Shown here piece by piece: positions 1 to 34,000 of a DNA stretch of 64,000 bases; the stretch's first letter is position 1; the number at the start of each line of letters is the position of its first letter. The stretch spans positions 56,001 to 120,000 of the forward strand of contig JACYXH010000817.1 of NCBI GenBank assembly GCA_026745465.1, read 5' to 3'. Source of the DNA: Lota lota (lineage: Eukaryota; Chordata; Actinopteri; Gadiformes; Lotidae). The position numbers and the translations under genes are program-made. Under the pieces are notes generated by a model, which saw nothing but the letters and a program-made list of their open reading frames with translations, had not been told where the DNA came from and made no database searches.

Positions 1-21728
<21,728 letters not shown>

Positions 21729-21803
21729 CTGGAGCACGCTACAATCCATCGATGCTGTGTGGACATTAGTATACATTAGTAAAACTGTTACTATTCACTA
21801 GTC

Positions 21804-22404
21804 ACTATTTAGTCATTTAGCTGACGCTTTTATCCAGAGCAACTCATGATGAGTTATGGAGCAGGTTTAGGGGTTAAGATGCTCAAGATGCCTACAGGTA
21901 CACTGCAGACACACCTGTTAGAAACCTATTTGTCGACCTCTGTTTTGAGATATCCTTTACCTGCGGATGGAAGTGCTTTAAAGCAATGGCAAATGGTTCA
22001 GGGCGTGTTTTACTCCCTATGGTGTGGTACATGTTCAGGTCAACCAGTTATCGCAGAACACCTGGCTCAGGACTGGCTTGGTTCGCTCCAAAATGGCTCC
22101 ACGCTGGCCAGATTATTTGATGGAGTGCGGTATGATGTCATCTCATGGTTTTTGTTGAAAGGTAAAGCCAGGCTCTTTTCATTATTGTCATCACAACCAA
22201 AACAACAGCAGTAGAGGAACTTACTAGTACTGGAATGCAATGGAAAATAATAATGGAATAATTTAAACACAGAGATAGTTCTTCAATTGTAGCTACCGGT
22301 TTGTGAATCAGCTGCTGCACAGTGAGTAGCATACGTTTACTGAAGTTGTTTTAAGCCTCACCTGGAAATCTTCCGATAAAGCGTCGGCTAAATGTCTAAA
22401 TGTC
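21804..22404. mobile_element. ~600-bp non-autonomous element with inverted ends
   Basis: The left end ATTTAGCTGACGCTTTTATC and the right end, read inverted (ATTTAGCCGACGCTTTAT), match. The TTTAGC.GACGCTTTTATCC motif is a familiar dispersed teleost repeat end. The interior has no transposase frame. Target duplications were not resolved, so class is unknown. Confidence 0.6.
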
Positions 22405-22867
22405 AAAGTAAATTGGATGGAGAGCACATATCTCACCTGTATGTCGTTGGATCTGTAACTTGTGAAACACTTTAGTGGGGTAAAGGAATACCGTCTTGTG
22501 TGCGTCAGAAACCTGTTTAGCTGAACCAACTCACTCTGTGCGTATTTGACTCAGGCTCAGTTCCCTCTGAACACGTCTGTGCCAAAAATGACACAAAGCC
22601 ATGCGGCTGTGTTGTGAGTAGGGCTGTTGTGTACTTCTGTTTTCCCTTGGCTTCCCTTTCTCACCCAGAGTTTAAAGACAACAAAGTGATCCTCTTCATC
22701 TGTTAGTTCCCTTCCCCCACACATATCACGCATTAACAAAATAATAACCCTTAATATACCTTACTTTAAAGTCCTCTAAAATGGCTGCAACTCTGTCTCG
22801 TCAAGGCTGGTATTCAAACCGATACAAAAACATGCTTGGGATTATTTACAATGCCCATAATCACAGA
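22405..22867. other. Intergenic, nothing recognised
   Basis: Unique-looking sequence between the inverted-end element and the 48-bp array. No convincing coding frame. Confidence 0.5.
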
Positions 22868-23682
22868 GTGTAGAGTACAGTGTAGATTAGCTGTAGGAAC
22901 CAACATAACATCTGGACAGAGTGTACGGTGTAGATTAGCTGTAGGAACCAACGTAACATCTGGACAGAGTGTACGGTGTAGATTAGCTGTAGGAACCAAC
23001 GTAACATCTGGACAGAGTGTACGGTGTAGATTAGCTGTAGGAACCAACGTAACATCTGGACAGAGTGTACAGTGTAGATTAGCTGTAGGAACCAACGTAA
23101 CATCTGGACAGAGTGTACAGTGTAGATTAGCTGCAGGAACCAACATAACATCTGGACAGAGTGTACGGTGTAGATTAGCTGTAGGAACCAACGTAACATC
23201 TGGACAGAGTGTACGGTGTAGATTAGCTGTAGGAACCAACGTAACATCTGGACAGAGTGTACAGTGTAGATTAGCTGTAGGAACCAACGTAACATCTGGA
23301 CAGAGTGTACAGTGTAGATTAGCTGCAGGAACCAACATAACATCTGGACAGAGTGTACGGTGTAGATTAGCTGCAGGAACCAACATAACATCTGGACAGA
23401 GTGTACGGTGTAGATTAGCTGTATGAACCAACATAACATCTGGACAGAGTGTACGGTGTAGATTAGCTGCAGGAACCAACATAACATCTGGACAGAGTGT
23501 ACGGTGTAGATTAGCTGCAGGAACCAACATAACATCTGGACAGAGTGTACGGTGTAGATTAGCTGCAGGAACCAACATAACATCTGGACAGAGTGTACAG
23601 TGTAGATTAGCTGCAGGAACCAACATAACATCTGGACAGAGTGTACAGTGTAGATTAGCTGCAGGAACCAACATAACATAAC
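22868..23682. repeat. 48-bp minisatellite, ~17 units
   Basis: Units contain GTGTAGATTAGCTGTAGGAA and CCAACGTAACATCTGGACAG, with G/A and T/C variants. Long open frames in both directions (16-residue periodicity) arise because 48 is divisible by three; no gene is implied. Confidence 0.96.
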
Positions 23683-23971
23683 AGACAGTTTGTAGATGAT
23701 TTCAATATCAGCCCGGTCTGTATACATCGGTATGCCTATAAATGACGTACCACAAATAAATACATTTTGAATTCCTCTAGTGGTTTTTGTTACTTTTTTC
23801 ATAGCTTCTTTGAAACGCAACACTTGAATTGTGCCTTTGCTACTTCTACTTCTTTAGCTGCCTTATAAAAACGTCCATGCAGTCGTAACAGCGCTAACTG
23901 TTGCTTAACTGATCAGCCATCAGCCTCTGCTTAGCCACAGCTGTGGAGCCTGATCTGTGTGTGTGTCACAC

Positions 23972-24261
<290 letters not shown>

Positions 24262-24917
24262 TATGTTTATTCATCCATGAGTGAGAGTGAAGGCATTACA
24301 GCAGCTCAAATCAAAGAACACAATTGTAGTAATCATAATAATGAAGTGAAATTAGCTGACCTTAAAAAGGTAAATTCACCATGACCATTCATTTTGAATG
24401 TGTACACAGTGGCATGATGTAATTGAACAGGATGGTTAAAGAAGTAACAACTGTTTGTGTGATCTGCGTATACAACCTGTCCGACATGCTTGAGGTGGAA
24501 TGCTTTTTAGAGAGAAACCTGCTTAGTACCGCAGCACTTATGTTTTGGACTCTCTGCAGGCTCTAAAACATAAAGATTATATAAATAAAAAAATGGAAAT
24601 GTCTGGACCCGATGTTCCTCTTACCTGGTGTTTTATGGAAGCATCATCTGATGTGACATTTGATCAACTTTATAAACAAGGATTTACATATTACTACTCT
24701 ATTAATAAACATGTGGGAACTATTTAAGAGAAGTGGGAGAGTGTGTGTGCGTGTGTGTATGAGTGTGTGTGCGTGTGTGTACATGCCTGCATGCTTGGGT
24801 ATGTGTACCCATGGAAACCTGGACAAAAACAAATCTTCAAGGTGTGTTTGTTTTTATTCAATAGGGAACATTAACAGACACAATCATATTGTTTTAAAAT
24901 ATGCTTCATAAGCTCTT
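24262..24917. other. Intergenic, nothing recognised
   Basis: AT-rich sequence with a short GTGTGTGC stretch near 24745. The open frames are short and match nothing I know. Confidence 0.5.
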
Positions 24918-25127
<210 letters not shown>

Positions 25128-25387
25128 TTAGCTATAGGAATGATTTAATTTACTGAACAATAACAAGTAGGAATAACTTACATTGCATACAAAAAGACAA
25201 ATAACATAACCACTTTAAATAACAATCACTTTTAAATAATGTACGAACACTCATTTGGCAGTCAGAATGACATAATGACATAATGGCTCTCTCATTGGCA
25301 ACTCTAACAGTGCCAACTATATTTAGGCCTAAACATATATATTTTACAGTATATATGGGCCTATTCATACATGTTTACATGGTATAT

Positions 25388-25721
25388 CAGAATCAGAATC
25401 AGAATCAGAAAAGCTTTATTGCCAAGTACGCTTTTTAAACATACAAGGAATTTGTCTTGGTGATGTAGGTGCACGTCACGTTCTCTATTGCAGGTTAAAC
25501 AGAACAAACAAAATAAGTATAAATAAATGTATAAATATATACACACAATTTAGATTTACAAGAGCAGATTAAGTACAGTGGCATGTAGAGCCAGGGGTGT
25601 GGAGAGAGTCAGGGCGGTTTCCGGGCCTTGTTAATAAGGCTAGTGGCGGAGGGGAAAAAACTGTCCTTGTGACGAGAGGTTTTGGTCCTGATGGACCTCA
25701 GCCTCCTGCCAGCCTCCTGCC
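25388..25721 (-). mobile_element. Teleost retroposon fragment with 35-bp flanking duplication
   Basis: Begins with four tandem TCAGAA units leading to AAAGCTTTATTGCCAAGTAC and ends GTCCTGATGGACCTCAGCCT, sequences recurrent in fish genomes as the 3' part of a non-LTR-type element. It is flanked by 35-bp direct repeats at 25353-25387 and 25722-25756 differing at one base. The long duplication suggests a retroposition-type insertion. Family assignment is from memory and approximate. Confidence 0.65.
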
Positions 25722-25756
25722 ATATGGGCCTATTCATAAATGTTTACATGGTATAT

Positions 25757-26605
25757 AGTATATAATGCTATTTTCATTCCCTGATTTGCAGAACACATTG
25801 AATGTGCCCTTTTGATGTAAACACGGCAGGTAATAAAGTTCTGGTGAAGATTAAAGGCATGATCCTAGCTGCCATCTTGGTTCTAACCCACACAGAGAAT
25901 TCTCCACCTCCTCTTCTCCTGTTGGGTTGACTTGTTTTTGTTAAAGGTCCATTTTATTTGGTTAAGAAGTTATTTGGAAAATACTTTTAGCAAACAGTGT
26001 TTGAAAATATGCCAAATGCAAATTTTATCCGGAAAGAAGCAGCTTTTGTTGGCACTTATAAGTAATGATGGCTTCATCTATAATCCATAATCTGTCATCT
26101 ATAGCTATTCTCTACTTCTAGCTAGAATATCCTCTACCTCTATCTATTTTGTTAGGTCGTCAACTCTTCATATTTTAAATGTACATTAACTAGATAAACC
26201 TAAATATTTATTTGCTTGATTGCCTATAAAAATATGTGCCACAACGGGACTGCACTCTATATATTCACATCTTCTTCCTTCACAGTGTCAAACTAAAAGC
26301 CTAAATAGCACACCCCACTAAATGTGTTCAATCAGGTGTTTCCAACTAAAAGAAGCTACATCTAAACACATCTAAACATATAGCTGAGTTTCAGCTTATA
26401 TTCATGCCTACACCATCTATTGTATTGTCTCTTCCTTGTCAAAGGCCCTGTGGTCTTTATTCTGAAACCATAAACTCACCCATTATTTGGTAAATAAATA
26501 AAAAACTATACGCCGGTATTGTTTTTACAATACAAATTATTCCTGGATTCATATGCGTGACATTTAAATGCTGAACGGTAAACTTAGTTTGATGATGACC
26601 ACCTT
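25757..26605. other. Intergenic AT-rich sequence
   Basis: No repeats or coding similarity seen. TTTATT near 26456 gives AATAAA on the minus strand and could be a polyadenylation signal for the receptor gene to its right. Confidence 0.4.
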
Positions 26606-27952
26606 TCACTTTGCGCGTAACGGCTCAAGAGCCAACTCACACGGGATGTTCAGAGCTCCTCTTGACATCTCAGGCCACCCCCCAGTCCCCCTCCCCACGT
26701 GACCTTCGTTCAGAACGTTCTGGCCCACTGGGTTTTCGTCTATCTGCTTCTGTTGCTCCTGCAGCCGACCGTTCCTCCTCGCGCGCGCCCGTCTGTCCTT
26801 GGCGGCGAACAGTTCCGAGCTGCTTTTCCAGCAGCACGTGAGTCTGGCCAGCACCTGCCGCACCTCCTTGTTGCGTATGCCGTACACGAGCGGGTTGATG
26901 CAGGGCGGCAGCAGGGTCATGGCCACCAGCGACATGTGGAGTACCACCGCGGACAGGGACGGCTCGTGCGGGTTGTTGGACAGCATGGCGCTGTTTCCCT
27001 CGAGCTCCCACAGCACGTCCGACGTTGCTTTGAGCAGAACGGGCAACAGCTGGAACATCAGCATGCAACAGTAGAACAGCACCGTCTTGCGCGCGCGTGT
27101 GTTCACCGCGTTGAAGGGCACCACGGCTTTGAGCGGGTCCTGGTACATGCGCAGGTAGGCGAAGCCGTGCACTAGCAAACACGTGAGCAGCATGAGCACG
27201 CACATCAGCTTGCGAAAGATGGCCGAGGCGCGCGGGAAGCCCATCTGGCGCGCCATCGTGTCCGGCTCGCACACCAGTCCCGAGGTGATGCCGCTGATCG
27301 AGTCGCGCTCATTGCCCATCCGCAGAAGCGCGACGCTCGTCACCCCCAGCCCGATGGAGACGACCCAGATCATGCTGAGCACCAGGCGCAGCCTCAGAAG
27401 CGTCAGGATGGACAGGTAGCGGATGGCTTGGCACACATACAGGTAGCGTTCCAGCGCCATGCCCGTGATGGTGAGCAGGCTGCAGGAGATGGTCGTGGTG
27501 CCCCAGAAGTATTGCATGTAGCACCACAAGTTGAAGCCCATTGTGCGCCTGTGCAACAGCGAGTATATGAGGGGCGGGCCGAGCAGGCCGGTCTGAATGA
27601 GGTCGCTGAGGATGAGGTTCTTCAGCAGGTTGAAGCGCGGCTGCCACGACAGTTCGTGGGAGCGCTGGAGACCGAGCAGAGTAAAGCCGTTCACGAGCAG
27701 CGACAGCACCACCAGGAAAGAGAACAGAGCGACGAGCGGTCGTATGGCGCCCTCGTGGGGCACGATGAAAAGGAAGAGGCACGCCGCCGTGTCCAGGTGC
27801 TCGACATCGCGAGGTTCGCTCTCGTTCTGCGCGAGCAGCCGCACGCACTGCTGCGTGACGTTGTGCATCGCAATCCTGTGTGCCTCGAGGCGCGTCTCGG
27901 GACACGCAGGCGTGTGGCACTCGTCCGTTTCTGATAAAGTTATGGTTGACAT
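26606..27952 (-). CDS. Intronless class A GPCR, GPR148-like/odorant-receptor-like
   Basis: A single 448-residue open frame with seven hydrophobic segments. TM1 is ~72-96 with Asn in LLVNG and TM2 ~108-133 with LSDL. TM3 carries Cys144 at its extracellular end and ends in ALERY (a DRY variant, 169-171). The partner Cys is at 228. TM6 (~290-310) lacks the usual CWxP, and TM7 ends INPLVY (352-357). N-terminal glycosylation sites NVT and NES are at 31 and 43. The cytoplasmic tail is long (~90 residues) and Arg/Gln-rich. QAIRYLSIL after TM3, TRARKT before TM6 and the TM2 pattern resemble GPR148; fish OR-like receptors are an alternative. The ligand is unknown. The start at 27952 lies 109 bases below a TATA box. 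GC content is clearly higher than in the flanks. Confidence 0.85.
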   Translation of the reverse strand: MSTITLSETDECHTPACPETRLEAHRIAMHNVTQQCVRLLAQNESEPRDVEHLDTAACLFLFIVPHEGAIRPLVALFSFLVVLSLLVNGFTLLGLQRSHELSWQPRFNLLKNLILSDLIQTGLLGPPLIYSLLHRRTMGFNLWCYMQYFWGTTTISCSLLTITGMALERYLYVCQAIRYLSILTLLRLRLVLSMIWVVSIGLGVTSVALLRMGNERDSISGITSGLVCEPDTMARQMGFPRASAIFRKLMCVLMLLTCLLVHGFAYLRMYQDPLKAVVPFNAVNTRARKTVLFYCCMLMFQLLPVLLKATSDVLWELEGNSAMLSNNPHEPSLSAVVLHMSLVAMTLLPPCINPLVYGIRNKEVRQVLARLTCCWKSSSELFAAKDRRARARRNGRLQEQQKQIDENPVGQNVLNEGHVGRGTGGWPEMSRGALNIPCELALEPLRAK

Positions 27953-28060
27953 CCTATCGCATCTAACAAATTCAAAAAGCAGTCTGTCTCAAAGTGTCGT
28001 AACGAAGTGTTCAGGATGTTTCAAGCACGCACAAGACTGGGATCCGATATGCTGACGAGG

Positions 28061-28068
28061 TATTTATA
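28061..28068 (-). promoter_or_regulatory. TATA box of the GPCR gene
   Basis: TATAAATA on the minus strand preceded by GCCC, 109 bases upstream of the receptor ATG. This is a reasonable distance for a short, intronless 5' leader. Inference from motif and position only. Confidence 0.55.
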
Positions 28069-28314
28069 GGGCGGCACGCCAAGGGGTTGCTTCAGGTAAG
28101 GGGTGGCCGATTGTATTGTACATTAATTACACGTCTTTGATGAATACTCGTTTCTGATTGGTCAATCACGTCATCCAGCGGTTTCCTTATAAAAGACCAC
28201 TGCTATGAATAACAGACAGGACGCTATTTCCTCTCACGTTTAGACTCCATCAGGTCACAGTGGAAAAGCAACAGGCAACCACTTACAGCTTGCTGCACAC
28301 ACCAATTTATGACG

Positions 28315-28544
<230 letters not shown>

Positions 28545-29039
28545 CCCACATCTCTCATCCATCCCTCCCTTCCTAACCCTGCTCTCAAATCCTTCTCCCC
28601 TGGAGCTGTGTGGCCACCCAGTTACCCTCCACATGATGTTCCTGGTCTACAAAAGCAGAAAAGCACAGAACATTTCCCTCGTTGTATTAAAATAGATTCA
28701 GGCGTGCGCTGCAGTGGGTCCATGCCGGTACTTACGAGCTCACCAAGGTACGGGCCTCGTTCAAAAACGTCAATTGGAAACTAAATACAATTATGTAAAA
28801 AGTCAGTGGTTGAGAACTTCTCCGAGATGAGCGCATGCCTAGTTCAGTCTAGACTTGTGACTTTGTGTCCACCATGTGCGACATCTGGTGAGCCGAGCCC
28901 TCCCCCAACCCAAACAAAACAGAACCCCCGCAACTGAAGCCTGGACCTTAATATCTTTCAAACCGGGGCTACGGCTTTGAGCCCATCCAACCCCCTACCA
29001 GAACATAAAGGTCCTGATGTATTCATCCAGAAAGCCGAG
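28545..29039. other. Intergenic, nothing recognised
   Basis: Unique-looking sequence between the CA tract and the 27-bp array. Confidence 0.5.
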
Positions 29040-29824
29040 GACTGAACCTAGAGTCCAGGGACCTCTACCTGAACCTAGAGTCCAGGGACCTCTACCTGAA
29101 CCTAGAGTCCAGGGACCTCTACCTAAACCTAGAGTCCAGGGACCTCTAACTGAACCTAGAGTCCAGGGACCTCTACCTAAACCTAGAGTCCAGGGACCTC
29201 TAACTGAACCTAGAGTCCAGGGACCTCTACCTGAACCTAGAGTCCAGGGACCTCTACCTGAACCTAGAGTCCAGGGACCTCTAACTGAAACTAGAGTCCA
29301 GGGACCTCTACCTAAACCTAGAGTCCAGGGACCTCTAACTGAACCTAGAGTCCAGGGACCTCTACCTAAACCTAGAGTCCAGGGACCTCTAACTGAACCT
29401 AGAGTCCAGGGACCTCTACCTGAACCTAGAGTCCAGGGACCTCTAACTGAACCTAGAGTCCAGGGACCTCTACCTGAACCTAGAGTCCATGGACGTCTAC
29501 CTAAACCTAGAGTCCAGGGACCTCTACCTGAACCTAGAGTCCAGGGACCTCTACCTGAACCTAGAGTCCAGGGACCTCTACCTAAACCTAGAGTCCAGGG
29601 ACCTCTAACTGAACCTAGAGTCCAGGGACCTCTATGTGAACCTAAAGTCCAGGGACCTCTAACTGAACCTAGAGTCCAGGGACCTCTATGTGAACCTAAA
29701 GTCCAGGGACCTCTACCTGAACCTAGAGTCCAGGGACCTCTACCTGAACCTAGAGTCCAGGGACCTCTACCTGAACCTAGAGTCCAGGGACCTCTACCTG
29801 AACCTAGAGTCCAGGGACCTCTAG
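29040..29824. repeat. 27-bp minisatellite, copy 2
   Basis: About 29 units of CCTAGAGTCCAGGGACCTCT plus variable ends (ACCTGAA, AACTGAA, ACCTAAA, ATGTGAA). Gives a 272-codon open frame of 9-residue period, not a gene. The right flank (CATCTTAAGTTCCAGTTGTC) is nearly the same as the flank of the array in pik3cg at 7321-7342. Confidence 0.96.
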
Positions 29825-29932
29825 GTCCATCTTAAGTTCCAGTTGTCAGGAGTGAAGGACGAAGCAGAGGACAGACTGACAAATGGATCAAGAGTCTGGA
29901 ACACAAGATCTGAGTAGGCTGGGGTGTTGAGC

Positions 29933-30710
<778 letters not shown>

Positions 30711-31016
30711 TGTGTTGCAGTGTTTTTAATACATGTCATTGAGATAGCTGATAGTGTCCTTTAGCTAAACATGGGGGCCTTGAAGTGGGGGGGCACCACA
30801 TCAGGGGGTGTCCCCTCCCCACGGGCTTGATTGGCTCCTCCTCTCCTGAGCGGGGATTTAGTGGCCCAATCAGGAGCCCATTCAGTCAGAGTGGTCACGG
30901 GAGGGGAGGTACTTATGAGGGGCATCCAGACCGAGACCCTGTAGAGTCTACACACACCTGGTTCTGACCCTGGTTCAGACCCTGGTTCTGGTACTACACT
31001 TGCTGCAGAAGACAAC

Positions 31017-34000
31017 ATGGTAAGAACCAGAGAGAGAGATGTGGATTGAGTGATGAAGAGTGAGATGAAGATGACGATGGAATGAGAGGGATGGAGAACG
31101 AGAGCAGAAGATGAAGAGAGAAAGGGACAGAGTGGCTTTTTCAAGTTTTTTTTCAACGGAAATGGGAACTTACGACTTGAACTCATGAACTTAGGTGGCA
31201 GCAGAACATTGGTAGAAACAGACTGAGCGACTGAGTGGACTAAAGTGGCTTTGGGTGGACGTTCAGCTCAAATACAATGACGCGGCCCTGGGTTTCTGGG
31301 GACACAGTATTGTTGCTAACTCTTCAGAACCCTGCTTCCCCGATGCGAGACATTATGTCATTATTCTGCTCTGGGACTGAGCGCTGACCAGTGTTGGTCT
31401 AAGTCTTGTCTGTCGCTAACCTAAAGCTAGAGCTGAAGCAGTTCTTCCTTTGTATATTTAGACCGTATGTTGTAGCAGAAGGCTGGGATGGAGCTATGTG
31501 AAGCTAGGTCATCGGAGAAGACGCGCTGCCTTTTCTTAAGCCCTTTAGCTTCAGATGAATCCTCCTCAATATGTCACGTTATAAATAGCCTGAAAGCTAG
31601 CTTCACTGTCAACACCAGTGCCTTGTTCCAGTGGAATGTCATCCGGCTAGCTTAGCATGTTGGCTATAAGGGTTGCAACTATAAGTCGATCTATGGAAAA
31701 TTAATTAGATCTAATTTTAATGCTCGTTTAATCGTTTGAAAGTAAATTAAGTAATTGAAGTCCAAAAGCCAAGCGTTTGCTGCTTAATGATTCAGAAAAT
31801 GAAATACCTGGTTCATTATGTTTCTGTTTTTCTTGGCTGCTTGGCAGATAAAGCCAGCAAATGTAAGACATCACTTTGGACTCAGGTAACTTTGGCATTT
31901 GCTATTATTTATGATATTCAATAGACTAAATTACTAATTGAACAATCTTTGAAAAATCCCTGTTAGATGAATTGTGTATAAACATAATTTTGAGTTGCAG
32001 CCCTAGTGGCTATAAAGTAACATGATGGAACGGGAGACAAAAGGAGGCTGAACGTGGAATAACATCTTGTTTAGGCAAAGCCGCTGATGTTGTAGCCTTA
32101 AGGCCGTGTTGCCGGGCAACTAGGGATTTTGACCGTCCTCTCGGTCTTCACACAGTGCTCTGCGAGGCTACTAAATATATTCCATCGCTCCTCACTTGAG
32201 GGTCTTGTATCTCGTGTAACAGGAGAGACAAACCCCTGATGTCATTGCTCACAAACTGTGGAGCAGTTGTTGGAACAATGAATCTCAGGGAGGAGCAGTC
32301 CATCAACAGGAGCTTAGCGCTCCAAACACACACCACACCGGCTACACTTGTAGAGAAACCCGTTGTCATAGAGAAAGAAGAATATAAAAGTAAAACGTTG
32401 CTGTGGATTATGTGTGTGGCATGCTGTGGCGTGAACCAGGGTCTACACACAGTGAAGCACTCTTCTATGCTAGGGTTAGGGTTATGCTAGGGCTATACTG
32501 ATATGCTAATGACCCATCGTATGAGGACGTGAGGTACTCCTCCAGGATGGCCATACGTCTTACATTTATGTTCTGTAAATGGAGAGAGACCTTCAGAGAG
32601 ACAGACTCAAGCGTTACCCCTGACAACGTAGCATAGGCAAATTCATATCATAAGATGAGTACTATATCATCTTTTTGTAGGATGTGAATATAGAATGAGC
32701 ATAGCATTGGGAACATGTGTGTGAGTGGGCTTGTGTGTGCATTATAGCATGGTATTTACCTATTGGTTGAAAACTCTTCCTCCTCTTCGTTGTCTAGCCT
32801 ACCGATGCCCAGAGCGATGCCCGCTCCTTCCTGAGTGAGGAGATGATCACGGGTTAGTCTTTATTCCATTGATTTTATTTGAACCAATAGCTGCTTAATC
32901 TCTATTCTATTTATTTCATTTGAACCAATCCAATGACCCCCCTCCTCTCCCCAGAGTTCCAGGCCGCCTTCGACATGTTCGACACAGACGGTGGCGGTGA
33001 CATCAGCACCAAGGAGCTGGGTCAGGTGATGAGGATGTTGGGTCAGAACCCAACCCGAGAGGAGCTGGATGCCATCATTGAGGAGGTGGATGAGGATGGT
33101 GAGCGTTTTTACATCTTCATCATCTACATCTTAAGCACAGCAACCAGTTTATGGAGCACTCAGTAAACGCTGACGCTACAAGTAAAGGACATAATGAGGT
33201 AAAGTATCTTTACCTCATTTCTTTTAAATAGACGATGTTTTGTAACTGTCCAGCTTTATCGTACCACCAGGTTTAAACTCCTACCTGTGATGTCACAAGT
33301 GGGGTTTCCCTCTGCATGGAAACATGTTGCAGGTTCCCTTCTAGCTGTGGACTGGCTCTGTGTCGCCCTCTGCATGGAAACATGTTGCAGGTTCCCTTCT
33401 AGCTGTGGACTGGCTCTGTGTCACCCTCTGCATGGAAACATGTTGCAGGTTCCCTTCTAGCTGTGGACTGGCTCTGTGTCGCCCTCTGCATGGAAACATG
33501 TTGCAGGTTCCCTTCTAGCTGTGGACTGGCTCTGTGTCGCCCTCTGCATGGAAACATGTTGCAGGTTCCCTTCTAGCTGTGGACTGGCTATGCTCTGTGT
33601 CGCCCTCTGCAGGCAGTGGTACCATTGACTTCGAGGAGTTCCTGGTCATGATGGTGCAGCAGCTAAAGGAGGACCAGGCAGGAAAGAGCGAAGAAGAACT
33701 CTCCGAGATCTTCCGCATTTTTGACAAGTAGGATGTCTGAAACCCATGGGACTGTTCGGGGCTGCTAACGCTTTGCTAATGCTAACCCATGGGACTGTTC
33801 GGGGCTGCTAACGCTTTGCTAATGCTAACCCATGGGACTGTTCGGGGCTGCTAACGCTTTGCTAATGCTAACCCATGGGACTGTTCGGGGCTGCTAACGC
33901 TTTGCTAATGCTAACCCATGGGACTGTTCGGGGCTGCTAACGCTTTGCTAATGCTAACCCATGGGACTGTTCGGGGCTGCTAACGCTTTGCTAATGCTAA

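Noticed and set aside
22814..23823. Periodic frames of ~290-320 codons on the minus strand
   Set aside because: These are translations of the 48-bp minisatellite; several frames are open equally.
29017..29835. 272-codon PRVQGPL-repeat protein
   Set aside because: It is the 27-bp minisatellite, which also occurs in a pik3cg intron and has no promoter or splice context.
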